64,000 nt of DNA from Arbacia lixula (lineage: Eukaryota > Echinodermata > Echinoidea > Arbacioida > Arbaciidae): positions 20,149,438 through 20,213,437 of the forward strand of contig OZ022588.1 of NCBI GenBank assembly GCA_963669155.1, read 5' to 3'. Positions 1 to 14,000 of this stretch are shown here, in pieces (within the stretch, counting starts at the first letter, position 1; each line of letters opens with the position of its first letter). The position numbers and the translations under genes are program-made. Below the pieces are notes generated by a model that made no database searches, was not told the origin of the DNA, and saw only the letters and a program-made list of their open reading frames with translations.

Positions 1-462
1 TGAGTTTATTTTCTTGCTAGGCACGAAACTCAATAAATGCAACTGATATGACGGACAGGAACATATAGAAAATGTTCAAGCAAATGTCGTAACTAAAACA
101 ATGATAATGAGTGTTCTTATTTAATGTAGTACGTGTATTACAGGTGAGAGGGTGGTTGTAAGAAGCAAGAACTGTGTGTAAACTTACATGTACGGGTATC
201 TGTAGAATATATATGTATTCAAGACGACGGCAAGGACAATGAAAGTGTCATGGAAACGGTAGATAAAATGCGTTAATATTTAAAAAAAAACATAATCAAT
301 GCATGATCACAATATCTACAAAATAAAAATAGACAACACCATCAACATCAAACCATGTGCATGATGTAAAGTTGACAGGAGATTCGTACATGAAGGCGAA
401 AATTTGCAATAGAATTGTTTTACAGTAGAAGTAGAAGTAACACACATGACAAATAATATTCT
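1..462. other. Non-coding stretch, left edge
   Basis: AT-rich sequence with only short ORFs full of Phe, Tyr and Cys, typical of chance frames. I see no splice-framed coding segment, RNA gene or clear repeat. It may be intron or intergenic DNA downstream of the large minus-strand gene. Confidence 0.5.
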
Positions 463-833
463 TTAAAGGGCATATACTGTACTGGGAAAGCAAAAATCCT
501 GCAAAATTTAATTGTTAGTAATCTTCTTGCCAATAGTCTTAATTCATGTATTGTCTATTTTAGAAGCTTGCTTAAAGTTTTTTGACCTTAAATGATCTAC
601 ATTTGGAGCAATGAGTGCTTAAATCACAAATCCTCAAAATGTTCGGGCCGAACATTTTGAGGATTTAATCATCAATCATTAATTACTCCATATGCGGATC
701 ATTTGAGGGCAAATAACTTTCAGCAAGCTTCTAAAATAGACAATACATGCATTTAAGACATTGGCAAGAAGATTGCTAACAATTACATTTTGAAGGCCTT
801 TTTTGCCTTCCCAGTACAGTATATGCCCTTTAA
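463..833. mobile_element. Palindromic MITE, family A copy 1
   Basis: Both ends carry TTAA followed by AGGG and then a sequence reading CTGTACTGGGAA; the right end is the inverse complement. The two halves remain complementary inward and meet near the perfect palindrome TTCGGGCCGAA around 642-653. There is no ORF, so it is non-autonomous. A second copy lies at 63586-63959. TTAA target duplication is what piggyBac-type transposases produce, so a piggyBac-related origin is a reasonable inference. Confidence 0.8.
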
Positions 834-3800
834 AGTTCTACTCGTATTCCAATAATCGGGTAGTTTGTTGGTGCACATGTAATTGTAGACACTGTGTGCT
901 GTGATTCATAGTTTCAAGAGCAACATACTTTGAAATACACGTGTAACCAGATGAACTCTCCAGTAACCACTGAACAAAAGCAGAAGATACAAGCAAAGCG
1001 GGTCACTGAGATTGTGAGCACAATCAGAACGGGACTAGTAACGCAGTTTTGAACAAAGTGAGCGGCGAGTGTGACGTCACTTTTCTTAATATGGCAATAT
1101 CATGTAATGTAAGATTGTTCACAAAGAATGATGATTATGAGGAACGGCCAGATGTCAAGCCTCCACAATTGCCTCATATTGCCTGCTTTGATTGAAAACA
1201 ACCTACAATACGGGCAATATACCCTTTTAAATAATTCCAGCCAAAGGTTGTCGAAAAATACTTCACTGTTGTTTTTGTGATGTTTTAAGCATGTATGCCG
1301 CAATCCACGGTCAAATCTGTATACATTCGCTGTTAAGAGAAGTTCAGATTGTAGATGGTAACACGTTCATGTTTCTGTTTGGAGTGATGATGTCTTTGTG
1401 GCCGAGAATGTGACCTTTGACACTGACACAGGAGCTGAGTCAAAGAAGAACTAAGAACAGGAGCGGTGTATGATACGACAGATGCATCGTGTGAAGAGGA
1501 CAGCATTCCATTTCCACGTACGTTTAACACTGCAGGACAGACTTCTATCGTCAAATTCCATTGAAGGCGAGTAGAATCCCGATAACAAATTGATTGAATA
1601 CATGTCAATGCTAAAAAAAAATGAGCGAACATATTGGCAAAGGTTTGAGAAAAAACACAGACACATTCCAAGGAAGGTATTGGTGGTTACAAATCTAATT
1701 CATCAGCCCTGAAATCCTGCAGGTAGGCAAGTGATGCACTGGGATTTAAGAGTCTTGTTTAATGATCAAAGTTCAATGCTTGTAATCATGATTTGAAAAA
1801 GTAATAAAAACTTCGAATGTGTCTGACTTTTCTGATTTTTCCCCCAATCTCTTTATATCCCAATCCAAAAAGTGTTTAGTCATTCAATGCATGTTATCAC
1901 CGTGGTTTCATTGTCCTTTGAATCTGCTTACATGTACATGTAAGTGAAAGTTTAAGAATGAGATAAATGCTTCCAGTATTGTGGAATATAAAATGGCTTA
2001 GCCGAGGTTCAAAGATGTTATTTTTGTTTTATTTGTTAATAGGAAGGCTGCATGTTACGTGACGTGAAACAGGGTACAGCTGGTACATGTATTTGCAAAT
2101 TCAGACTGCATATTTACATGTACAACACAGTGCAAATGATATCGAATATGCGAGACAAATGACACATCCTTTAGCCGAGGCTGAAATATTGTTTTGTGAA
2201 CATACTGGGAAAGACACAATTAGTAAAAAAAAAATTGATTGACGATTTCAGAAAAACACAATACACATGTCGACAAACATCGATACCATGCTGGAGCATA
2301 CGCATACGCAATATGTAAAATATATGGCGTTAAACACTTGTAGATATATATTGTCATTGCAAGTTTGTGTCGATTTTACACCTCTCCGCGGTTAAATGAA
2401 GCTGAGAGCCTTACGGATAGTTATGATAACGAAGTAGAGACATAGTGTTGTAAGATTGATTGTGTTGATATCAAGGTAAATGATTGATAGGTTTTTCGCA
2501 TTTCGGGAACGACTTCGAACTCTGACTAATGGAGGGAACAATAACATTAAGCTGATATGACATATACTTTTAACAATTTGTATTGCAATATATTACAAAA
2601 TTAAAATTTAAAGATTATGAGTAATACGATATCGCTAATACATGTAATCGCGCATAAACATCTGCTATTGAAAGTCTACTTTGTTGAAACATTTATCGTG
2701 TAGCAAATAAAATGTATATTGCAAGAAAAAAATAGTTTAAGTACGTTGAAAACGTGCATGCGGTCTACTTGAGGCATCCGAATTCGTTAAATCGGTTCTT
2801 ATCAATCTCACGAGAAAAGGGGCTATGTTTTTTTTTTTTTACGAAGACAACCTATGTTGTGTTTAAGTCCGACCAGAGCTGTTCACGGTATCATTAACCA
2901 CAGCCGTCATACTATTAATAATATGTCCTTTCTTATTGGGACCATACGAGGTAAATGTGCATGTTCGATATGGTAGGCTCTATCCATCATCGTATGTTGA
3001 TCTAGCTCTCCACAAGTTCACTGTTGACATATTACAACCATGAACCCTACGCCACAAACAGAACCTGGCTCAACATTTGAGACAGACGACACGATGGATG
3101 GATCGATACAAAAGAAGATGTCACAACCATGTACATTATGTGAATTATAGGCACAAGAGGGAAGTGACGAGAGAATAGACAGAAAACAGGTGACAGGAGA
3201 AAGGTGGAGAAGAGTGGAAGAATGAAGGAAAGGAGAGAGAGAGGAGAGAGAGATTGTAAAGGCACTGACTTCAAACGAGGACTTGAGATCTCGCAATGAA
3301 CTTTGAGAAAGATAATGAATACAACAGTCCACCAGACGTTTGAACGAGGATGCTTGAATGACCCGAGTATGCCCAGAATACTGAGTTGCCATAACTTCTG
3401 TGCAAATGAGTTTTATCATTATTACTTTTTATCTCCACAATTATTTTTTTTTCATTGATGATGCTTTTAAATATTGTACAGTAAAAATGTAAACATAAAC
3501 AGTAAAAATGATTTGTGTAGATAAAACAGAACTGGTGCTGTTGACGACACAAACCTAGACGTCACAGATTTTTTTAGAACATAACCCATTTGCACTGAAT
3601 TACGCAACAAGAGAAAAACACGGCCTGAAAAGAACATTCATGCAAACAAATCTGACATAAAATGAACGATCGTTGGCTGAAAGTGACGACGATAAGGACA
3701 ACAAAACCAAACGACAATGAAGATGAAATCCACGCACATTGTAGTTGTAGAAAAGTGGACAGAGGAAAGAGGAGATATTCCTCGTTGAATGAAAACACAA

Positions 3801-6800
3801 CGAATCTGACCGACACGAAGAAAAGGAAAAGGAGACATTATTTCCGTTGCCATGGTAACTTACTCAACCTCGGAGGAACTAAGATTGACATCCTTAGGGC
3901 ACGAGGGGGTCAAGACAAACATGGATAAAATATTGCAGGTCGTGATTAAAGCGGTAAGAGAAGGAGAGATAAACATTGTGACATGTGAGGCACATGTACA
4001 TGTACTAGGCCTATGTGTGTTTGTGAAAGCCTTGTTATGATTATAACTAAAATATACAGAATATGGTAACAGGTCTGACCTAGACCAAATGATCTGAATG
4101 GATGGAGGGGTTATTTGAGGTGGATTTTTTTTTTTGTTTTGTTCTGTCGCTCTCAAGACGACCACGGAGCAAGATGAAGTCTCCTCCTAGCCACTGTTTG
4201 ACAGATCGTTCGGTCAAGGTCTGACATACACTCCACACTAGAAAGGGTTTGTGAACCCACAATAAGATAGACAATCATGTCGATGTACACATGTAGAACC
4301 CTCGTGTACGTGTATCGTCACTATTTTAATAACAAAATTAGCACTATGCAAGCGGCTTAATCGTAGATTGTAAATGTGGAAGAGCCTCTGTGCCAGGCAC
4401 ATGTACTAGTATAGCCAATGAGTATTTACAATTATTGTACGACGTGGGAAATTATTTCTGCATTGTAAATACATGTACATTTATTTGTGATTTCAGTGAA
4501 TGATATTGATATTTTCTATGAAGTGTGATTGACATCAATTCTAAGCAGTGTCAATGGCGTGGAAATAAAACAAACAACGACTAGACTGATCAAGGACATC
4601 CTTGTTCTGCTAGACCGAGTCGCGTACTTTGAGTAGCATAGCATCTAGGTTGTTAGGCATTACTAAACTCAACTAGTCAATCAAGGGGTCTGGCTGCAGT
4701 AGACTAATCATTCCTATTTTTGTCCCCGGCTCCTCGACTGACAATAAAGGAGAATGATACAGAAACTAGTCTTAGAATATCAGACTCATTTTCCAGTTTG
4801 GATCAGAAATGTTTAACAACGTAGAATGCTGACTAATGTTTAGTGGAACGGACATACGAGTACATGTAAACATGTCAACTCGGCATCGGAGACTGGCATG
4901 AAATGTGAGATTGCAATTCTTGACATGTCTCAACATCTGGATCAGAAGTTAGTGTTTTGATGATCGAGAAAATAAATATCCCTGTGCCTGTATTACTATT
5001 TGTATAAAAATATGCGGGTGTTTTTTAAACAGAGCAGTGGTCTTGTCACAAGATTGAAATCTAGGGCATATGCATTTGGTAACAGAAGATTGTTGTCCAT
5101 ACATTTGTAGATACTGTAAAAACAAAATGGACATGTCCAGTGAATATTAATACTTCCTGATGACAGTCATTGGAGGAAGAAATGATGGCACTGCATATAC
5201 CTTACTCTTTCTTTGGGGGTTGTTATAACAATGTTTTGCAATTAGTATTCCATTAGTCCTTTCCTGAAAATGTCTCCCATATCATCGCTATTTTGACAGG
5301 GAAGCGACACAATTATTCAAATGTCCGCTTCGACATACTTAATTACGACATACATAATTAGCAAGGCATTTCAATGTGGAATTTGTTGGAATTCAAAATA
5401 CCCAATATTTGTTACTACAAATCAAGTACCCTAAAATAACTACTGTACATAACAAAGTTGACAGATGGTGCGCCAGAAAATGCCCGCAACATTTACTTTC
5501 AGATAATCATGACTATCATTCGAACATATTTATTAAGAGGAGATTCACCTCAAATGTTACCACTCTCGTTTAATGGGTTTATATGATTGTGTATAACATA
5601 TAGTATATACAGTGCAAATCGTCAAATATGTGACAAGGTACATGTGTCTTCATATCACATTATTTCCTGACCTCGCCTATGAGTCAATTTGTTTTTAAAA
5701 GGCGACTTTTTATGTTGCGTTTTAAAACCTAACAAATCACTGAAGTCACATGATAATAAAATATAAATCATTATGGCAAAAAAGTGAACATAATGATTGC
5801 GAATCTCACTCGTATATGGTTGTGTTTCTTCCCACACTGAGATTTGTACGTTATGCCTTTTGACAAAAGAGGTTGGAGGAAATAAAAACCGACTTTCATT
5901 TAACTTAAGATGCGATTTCAAAGATCGAAATCTTTGATCCTTCTCTCACAGTAAACACAATTATACATGCACATTGAAAATGCCCTCACTAATGCGGAGA
6001 TTTTCTATGACGATGCACACACACAAACAACAAATCTCAATCTTTAGTCGGGTATTATTAGTGTTGACGAACGCGACAGGAATGCGTATATAACTGTACA
6101 CCCTGTGATTACATGTACATGTAGGCAGACATTGGCAGACATTGCGCAGAAATAGGGTTTCTTCGCGTGCAGTGTGTGCATTGGTAATGTATGCAGGTAC
6201 AGTATATAATGTACTGGGAGTTGAAGGGGGTGTATATTGTACCATTCTACTATATACACCGCTCTATATTTACCTGTTGCGCTGTAATGCTAACAGAACT
6301 CGGCTCGTTAGTTGCAGGCGTACATGTAGTCACAGGTGGATTTAACATGTGAAGTTAATGACTGCAGTGAACATCTACATGTACGCTACATATTGAACTT
6401 GTCGCTTTGTGATAGTTTTGGTACAACGACACAATGTAGCAATAATAGATGGACTTATAGTGATGTTCGACATATATCAAGAATTACATTGCTACTAGCG
6501 TGTGTAATGTCGTGATAACGGTGATTCAGCATTGCCATGGTTTTAAACGGGAGTCCTTCCACACCAATACATGTATCTTTAAAATTTAAATAACTTGACT
6601 CACATCATTCTTATATTTTCTACGATCAAGAATTATAGTTTATTATTAAGATAAAATAATACCGAGTATAATCGGAATGATAAAGTTGTGATTCCACAGG
6701 GTGAAGTTAAAACGAAACAAGAGGATATTCAGACAAAATGTGTCCAAACTAATAGTCTATGGGGCGTTTGCAATTAAAACAAGTTGAAATCAACAAACTG

Positions 6801-8039
6801 CAACGTATCATTTTTTAACATGAAAAAAAAAATGGACGGATATCAAAAGTGTTTTTCGTATTTCATATGGATAACATTACTACCATACTTCATGTATGAT
6901 CGAGCTGACACAAAATGTACATGTATCATATCTGGAATAACCTTACATCTTCACGTGCACAATGACAACATTCCTTGATGCCATGTCCCTTTCTCGTGAA
7001 AGCATAAATATGTATAATCTAGTTTAACAGTCTTCCCTTGAGGGGCGTCAGCATGGTAACAGACACCACACCCCTCGTAATGAATGGCTGATATTAATCG
7101 TATTAAAACACCCCTCCCACCTGTCCATCACACCTATTGATATAGTTATTTCATTGGAATCAAAATCTATACCGAATTTTGATATTTCTTCTCTCTTCCT
7201 GTCATTGTTTTTTTTGTCTCGTTATTTCTCACAGGTTTTCTTAATTTCTGCCTGTGCTTCTTTCTATTGATATGTGATTGTATGTTTCTTTCTGTGGCAA
7301 CGTTTCCGTTCAAAGGTCTACGTGGTATCTTTGGGTATCTTTGTCCGGGTGATATTTACATACATTGTATGGTCAATTTACGAAGAGAAAAGGGGCTACA
7401 TGTTCAAATTACGTGGGCATGTGGCTCCGTCATTCTCTACTTCCGCAATCATGATGAATGTTACTGTACATGTATGTGGAATTGTTACCTACACTAAGGT
7501 GCATGGAATGGGAATGGCAATAATCATTCTTTGAAATCAGAGTTACAGCTTACAGAAAGAGTTACATGTATTTTGTTAAAAATGTACTTTGAAAAGTGGT
7601 GAAGCTGGAAATGATGTTGCTGTTTTATAGGTTGAAACACAAGTTAATATGTGGTTTCATTATGTTTCACTGAATTGGTAGAGATAATAACAGCAATAAT
7701 AACAATAATAGTAAATGTGTTCAGTGGAGGTTATGGTGACTGAGAAGCAACTTAGGATTTATCATTGCGTGTTTCACTCGTGATGAAATATGAAAAATGG
7801 TAGATAAATAAATGAGTACAAGTTGATTGGCAACACAGGCGTATATATATATCATGTATCGTATTCACAATAGTCATGCATTGATAATTTCAATGAGAAA
7901 TGTGTGTTGTTTTTTTCTTTGAGATATTATGATCGTTCACACTGGAATAACATGAAATGAAAAAAATGAATAAAGAAAGAAAAAGCCTAATAATGATAAT
8001 GAAGTGTGAGAGAAGAAAACAAGAGAAAGATGTGCTTAC
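834..8039. other. Long gene-free stretch (intron or 3' flank of the giant-exon gene)
   Basis: About 7.2 kb lie immediately downstream of the splice donor of the 10-kb minus-strand exon, so at least the part next to 8039 is intron. I looked on the minus strand for further exons and found none I could defend: the ORFs are short, hydrophobic and of random composition. A perfect TGACGTCA octamer sits at 1071-1078. Many ACATGTA motifs are scattered through it. The later exons may be outside the window or too short to recognise. Confidence 0.45.
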
Positions 8040-11000
8040 CTCCTCCGAGATGTCTGACAGCCCTCCCCTAGTCCTCGTGATGTTCCTCGCCTCATCGTCC
8101 TGCCCATCATTGATCACGATCGACTTCAGCACCCGCCGGCCTCCCGACGTCACCCTCTGGCTCACGATCTGCTTTTCTCTCGCCTCGACGTCGGCCTCCG
8201 AGATCACCGTCTCGAGCGAGCTGTCAGACTCGCTCACCGACTGGTCCGGCGTGGTGGACATGGACATGGTTGAGGCGTCCATGTAGGATGAGTACTCGGT
8301 GAATGAGTTGCTGGGGGAACGACTGGTGGACAGACCGAGCAGGCTGTCCACTATCTCCTCCATCGTCACCGACGGGGGCTGCACGCCGCCAGAGTACCGG
8401 GGCTCGGTCAGGTCCCGAAAACTGGACGATGTCGGGCGTTGGTCCCACAGCGGGGATGATGAGGATCCGGCACTGGAGTCGCGCACATCGTCGACGCTCG
8501 TGTCCGTGATGGTGATGTGCGGTTGGCTAACGAGCGACGCGGTGATTTGCGGGTTCGAGCTCCTCATCATGGCCTTCGGGGAGGTGACTCGCAGACTGCC
8601 GTCCGCTCCATATCGCTTCTCTGGCTTCGGCGAGGGCAGCATGTTAGGGAGATATTGACTGGTATAATACTGCGCTGCCTGTGCTCGAATATCGCCGTTA
8701 CTGTTGTTGTCGTTGTCGTTGTAGGTCGGTTTGGGAGGGCGGGGGAGCGTGGACTCGTCATCGCCATGGTAACCTGAGAAATCATTCCTTGGCGGTCGCG
8801 AGTCCTCCGTCCTGTTTTCCCTCTCGTAGTGGTACTCCGTCGGGGAGCTCACCGGGCTGCTGGAGGACGCCTGGGCAGGCGAGCTGCCTCTGACGTCGCC
8901 GTCCATCGTCGGGGAGACGACGGGAGACGCGGTCTGCTCTGGTTGCTCATCGTTTTTCACGGCTGAGATGTAAAAGACTGCTGAACCACCGATTCGTGCA
9001 TCCCTCTTCACCGCATACTGGTAGGGATCGTCGTTACCAACAGACTGACTCCGCTCTCGAGGCTCGTCGTGTCTCGCCTCCTCCTCCTGGTATCGATGCA
9101 TCTCCCCGGAGGGTATATCATCAATGTCTTCCACAGATCGAACGTCGTCGTCTCTCCACTGCTGTCCAATATTTGCAGGGAGAGCGAACTCGCTGGTGCG
9201 AACGTCTTTGTGAATTTCGTCCCCGATACTATAGGAGAGGTCGTGTCGGAGAGGCTCACTAAAGGCCGCCATAATGGGGGTAAATCCTGGTGTTGGTTCG
9301 GTTGATTCCAGCGGGAGCTCAGAGAACGACCAGGAGGAATGGATGTGCGTCGTCGGTGACAGACTGGGTGACGGCGAGAAACCAGTTCGTAGACGAGCTT
9401 CCCTCGTAAATGACATCCGAGTGGAAATGGTGAGCGGTGCCGAGAAGTTGCGTAATCCGGTTGGAGTGGGGGGTCCGCTCATAATCTGGCGCGGCTTGTG
9501 GTTTCGGTAAGCGGGGAGACTCCGTATATCTCCGCTCATAATCTGCTTAAAATGTGCTGATTTGCGATACCATTTAGGCAGTTCCATGTGTTTCAGCGTC
9601 TCCCTCATGCGAACGAGCTGCTGGGCAATGACCCCACCCGAGCTCTGTCTCCAGTCCGTTGAGGCGCTCTTGTCGTCATCGTATTCAAGATTCGGCCCGG
9701 GAGTAAGAGAACGCTTGCCTTTTCTACTATGGATCTCAAAAGGCACGGTCAACTCGGTGGTAATGCTATCCGTGTCGGACTCTTGACCCGGAGCAGAGTG
9801 CTTCTGATCCCAGCTCTTATACTCATCCGTGAATAATGGCGCTTTATTACCCTTCTGGCTTCCGGACAAAGTTTCGTCACCCGATTCCCCTCTCGAAGAA
9901 GGTTGTTTATCACAATTATCACCCAATCTGGAAGCTAATATATCAGCAATGACGTCTAGATTGTCTCTGGCTCTCATTGATAGACGTGGTTTGGGAACAG
10001 AACCCGAGCGGCCTTCTCTCCTTAATACGATTTCTTGGTCCGCAGTGTAAACCTCCTCTTGTTTGTTTTTCGCTTCTCCAAATACCTCTGGAGTCAAGTC
10101 CCTTTCATCAGTCTGCTGAGGAGGCTGATACTCGCTTTGTTTGGGCTGAATCGAGATTTCATGAACTATTTCCACGGTTTCCGTTTCAGTGATCACCTCA
10201 ACCGGCCTCGATTTCTTCCACTCGGCCAGGGAATCGTTCATGAAGACCTCGTCGGTGTCGCCCGCCGACCACCTACGACCACTGGCGCCTAAATCGACCG
10301 GTGCTTGATCGGCATCCCCTTTCTCAGACAATGGTTTATCTCGCTGCAGTTGATTCTGCTCTTGTTTGACATTATCGTTATCGCTCGGGCAAGGGTCGCT
10401 GACTATTACAACAGGTATAGCGTTGCTTGGCGACAGGTCACGTGTTTCGGGTGTAGAATCAGGTGATTTAGTATCCCTAGGAGGCGAGGTGGTATACGGG
10501 GAATTTACTTCGTATGCCGAGAATGACGGTGTACATTGCACATACTCAACTCGGGTTGGTGCGATTTGATTGTCTGAAATCCTTGTTTTTTCAATTGTAG
10601 GTACGACGGGAACTCCCCCAAATGAAAACCTAGGGTCTTTTGTTTTTGTTGGCGAAAGATCCGGCCTTTGAGAGCGTTGAGTTACAAATTGCTGGTACGA
10701 GCTCATGAAATCTTCTGGAGCAAAGTCTTGTGATTCGTCAAGGGCAGAAGTGGTGTGAGGTTCTCCTGGCTTTTCATCTCTAGGACTTTCCTCATGTTCG
10801 TCCAGCATGTCATCATCGCTGTACACGATTTTAGCCTTCTTTACAAAGCTGTGTTCTCTCTTTAACGGAGACACGATCCTGCCCTCCTCATCCTCCGTTT
10901 CATCCTCCTGTTTGGTGTCGTATTTTTCATCTCCATTTTCGTCGTTTATTTCTCCCTCATCTTCCTCGCTTTCTTCATCACTCGAACTGGTAATACTGCT

Positions 11001-14000
11001 GCTACTCCCTTCATTTTCAGAGGTGCTAAACTGTTTACTTCTCACCTCTATGTCAATAGGAATGTTCGGTTTAAAGTTTGCTGTCTGTTTACTCACGTAG
11101 ACCGGTTTTGGCGGCATGGGACTGCTTGTATCAATAATTGGCCTATCTTCAAGGCTCTGGAACAAGCTAATTCTTTTCTCCACCGATCCGATTCTCTCTC
11201 GCACGATCGTCGGAGAAGAGGACTGTGGTGGTCGTCGAGTTTCTTCGTCTTGTGGTAGTTGTTGAATATTTTGGCTCTGTGGTGGTTGTCGAGTTTCGTA
11301 GCTATGTGGTGGTGGTAGTTGATTTTCTTGGCTCTGTGGTGATCGTCGAGTTTCGTAGCTATGTGGTGGTGGTGGTGGTGGTGGTAGTTGAATTTCTTGG
11401 CTTTGTGGTGATCGTCGAGTTTCGTAGCTATGTGGTGGTGGTGGTGGTGGTGGTAGTTGAATTTCTTGGCTATGTGGTGATCGTCGAGTTTCGTAGCTAT
11501 GTGGTAGTGGTGGTGGTGGTGGTTGAATTTCTTGGCCTTGCGGTGATCGTCGAGTTTCATAGCTCTGTGATGGTCGTTGAATTTCTTCGTTCTGCGTTGG
11601 CACGTGCTGGTACTCCCTCTTTGACCAATCAAATGGAGGCTCATTCTCAAACGTATACTGCGGTGCCTGCTGAGAGGTCTGCTGCTCCAATGACGTCACT
11701 TGCTGGTCGGGGACAGGGTGGGCCGGGTCGTTAAACTCGTAAGTTGGACTGCTTGCATTATTATCATAGAACGGATGCTTGGTTTCTGGTTGTTGACACT
11801 CGACCACGTGGACACGCTCGTCATCCACCGACATCGATTCGGAAATCGGATCTGATTCGGTTTTATTCTCTGATTCGAATCCGGACTCTGGTTCTGGAGT
11901 CGGCACCACCACCTGTCGTTCAGGTTCCTCCTCCTGGTGGTAATAAATCGGCGCTGGGATGGACTGCTTCCCCCACAAGCCGATCACAAAGTTTCCACCA
12001 GCAGTTTTCCGAAGAACAGGTGCATTTTCATCCACGGTTGCTGTATTATCTTCCTCACTCTCAGCTTCATTATCTTCTCGTGATATATATGAGTTTTGAT
12101 TCTGTTGGTCATATGGATCTTGTATTTGTTGAGCGTATGGGTCATCTTGTACCTGACTATTGGTGTGAGCAGGAGCTCCATACTGATGGGTGTCAATAAT
12201 TTCCGGCTGCATTTGTTGAAATGACTCAAACGGCTTGGGAGTCATAGCCACTTCAGGCTGTGTTCTCTGGTTCCTATGCGCTGGTAACTCCAATAAATAT
12301 TCCCTCTCAAAATGATAGGGAACATCCGCCTCCTTTGACTGCTTGTCACCGACTATTGTATCATCGCTATCAGTCTTTCTGACGTCATCACTTGACGTGT
12401 CTGCAAATTCTTGATCTCTGTGAGGTCGCCCCCACGTCTTTGGTTCTTCATCCAGCTCCATGATCTCCACCGCTTTGCTCTGGTTTGCACCAGTCCCGTC
12501 ATCCTCTCTTTCTTGATCACGTAGGTTGCTATGATTCTGATCTTCCACGGTGAAGGTTCTGTCGGCGGAAACCTCGGGCTTAGCATCCTGGAAGAAAGCA
12601 TCATCAAGTGTTGTCTCCTTCTTTGGCTCAGCAGCAGGAGTGAAGCCACCAAAGCCGTCTCCGCCCGGCCAGCCACCTGCGGAGTATTGCGCTCTTGAAT
12701 CGTGTTGTGGGTAGAAGTCTGGAGGCGATGGTGTCGGTCTTTCATACGGAGATGAGAAGCTCATATCTCGCAGCTGAGCTTCGTGAATAGGGGTCCCCAC
12801 ATATGGCATTTCCACGACTTGAATCGCAGGGCTAACCCCACCTTGTACTCCCGCCTGAGATTGCACAGTGACATCATTACTAACATCTTCATATGAAGAA
12901 TTATTGCTGGGGACAAACACGTGGATTGCGTCTCCGTTGTATGGGTCAATAGAAGTGACGGTCGGTATGAATGTGATCGTTTCATTGTCTTCATCGTCAT
13001 TTTCCAGCGTTCTTTCTGTCTCGGCATCATCATCATCGTCGTCATCGTAACTGTTATCGCTGCTCTCATCGTCGTCATCACTGTGCTCTGTGTGGTCTTC
13101 TGTAAGAGCCCCCTGGTAATCGTCGCCGTCAGTCGTGTACGACAGCGTTCCCGTCACCATGCTGTGATCACGGGAGTACCCCGCTTCTGATTCTTCTGGA
13201 ATCGTCTCCAGCGTCGGGTATATCGGTAGCTCGTCATCTTCCCGATAGTAACCGACATCCAGAGGCTCGGGCATGGCTTGCATCAACATGACTTGTGGAG
13301 GCGGGAGGGGAAAGTCACTACTTGGATCGGAAGTGACATTATTTTTATCTTGAGTGATGCTACTACTCATATCCACAGTCACGTCTTTTCGTGGTTCATC
13401 GTCGTCAGAATAAGATGCCGCCTCACTCGCATAGTTACTCTGATAATGCACCTGTTGATGTGGTGGATACCCATATTCGTCTGGGGTAGATTGCTGGGCA
13501 TCTTGTGGAGCAGGTTGTTGTTGGTATTTCTGCTCATCAATGTCATTGTTGTATGTTGAAGGGATATAATCACGGAAGGGGTTATCCGGTTCTGCAGGCT
13601 CGGCATCAAAATGAACTCGCGGCTTCGCCATCCCCATATCAACAAACTTGGTCGTCACCCCTGCAAAACCGGGTTCATGCTTGACAGGACTCGGCTGCTC
13701 GTCTGTTTGAATACTAGCACTCTCCATGACGACGTCGCGCTGTGGTCGTGGTGGCTCAGAGTTGATTTCCATAGAAACCGGAATGGGGTCATCTGTTTGA
13801 ATTTGAGTTTGCACGAGTCTTGTTGGCGGTGAACCCACGGCGACGTCTGAAGTGTTGACAGCTGCAGGACTGAGCTCGTCAAAATTAGTCGTCTGACTGG
13901 ACGTCGAGGACGGCCGTGGGCGAGGAGTCGTCTCATACAAGATGAGGTCGAGGTCAACCTGCGAGCTGAAGTCACGATCGGGTAGTGTTTGGACGGCTGT

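Noticed and set aside
7267-7534. Overlapping plus-strand ORFs in two frames near the left flank
   Set aside because: Cys/Trp/Tyr-rich in both frames, without splice sites or family resemblance.
11093-11734. Opposite-frame ORFs of 169-185 residues rich in His or Val
   Set aside because: They are shadows of the coding VNTR in the giant exon.
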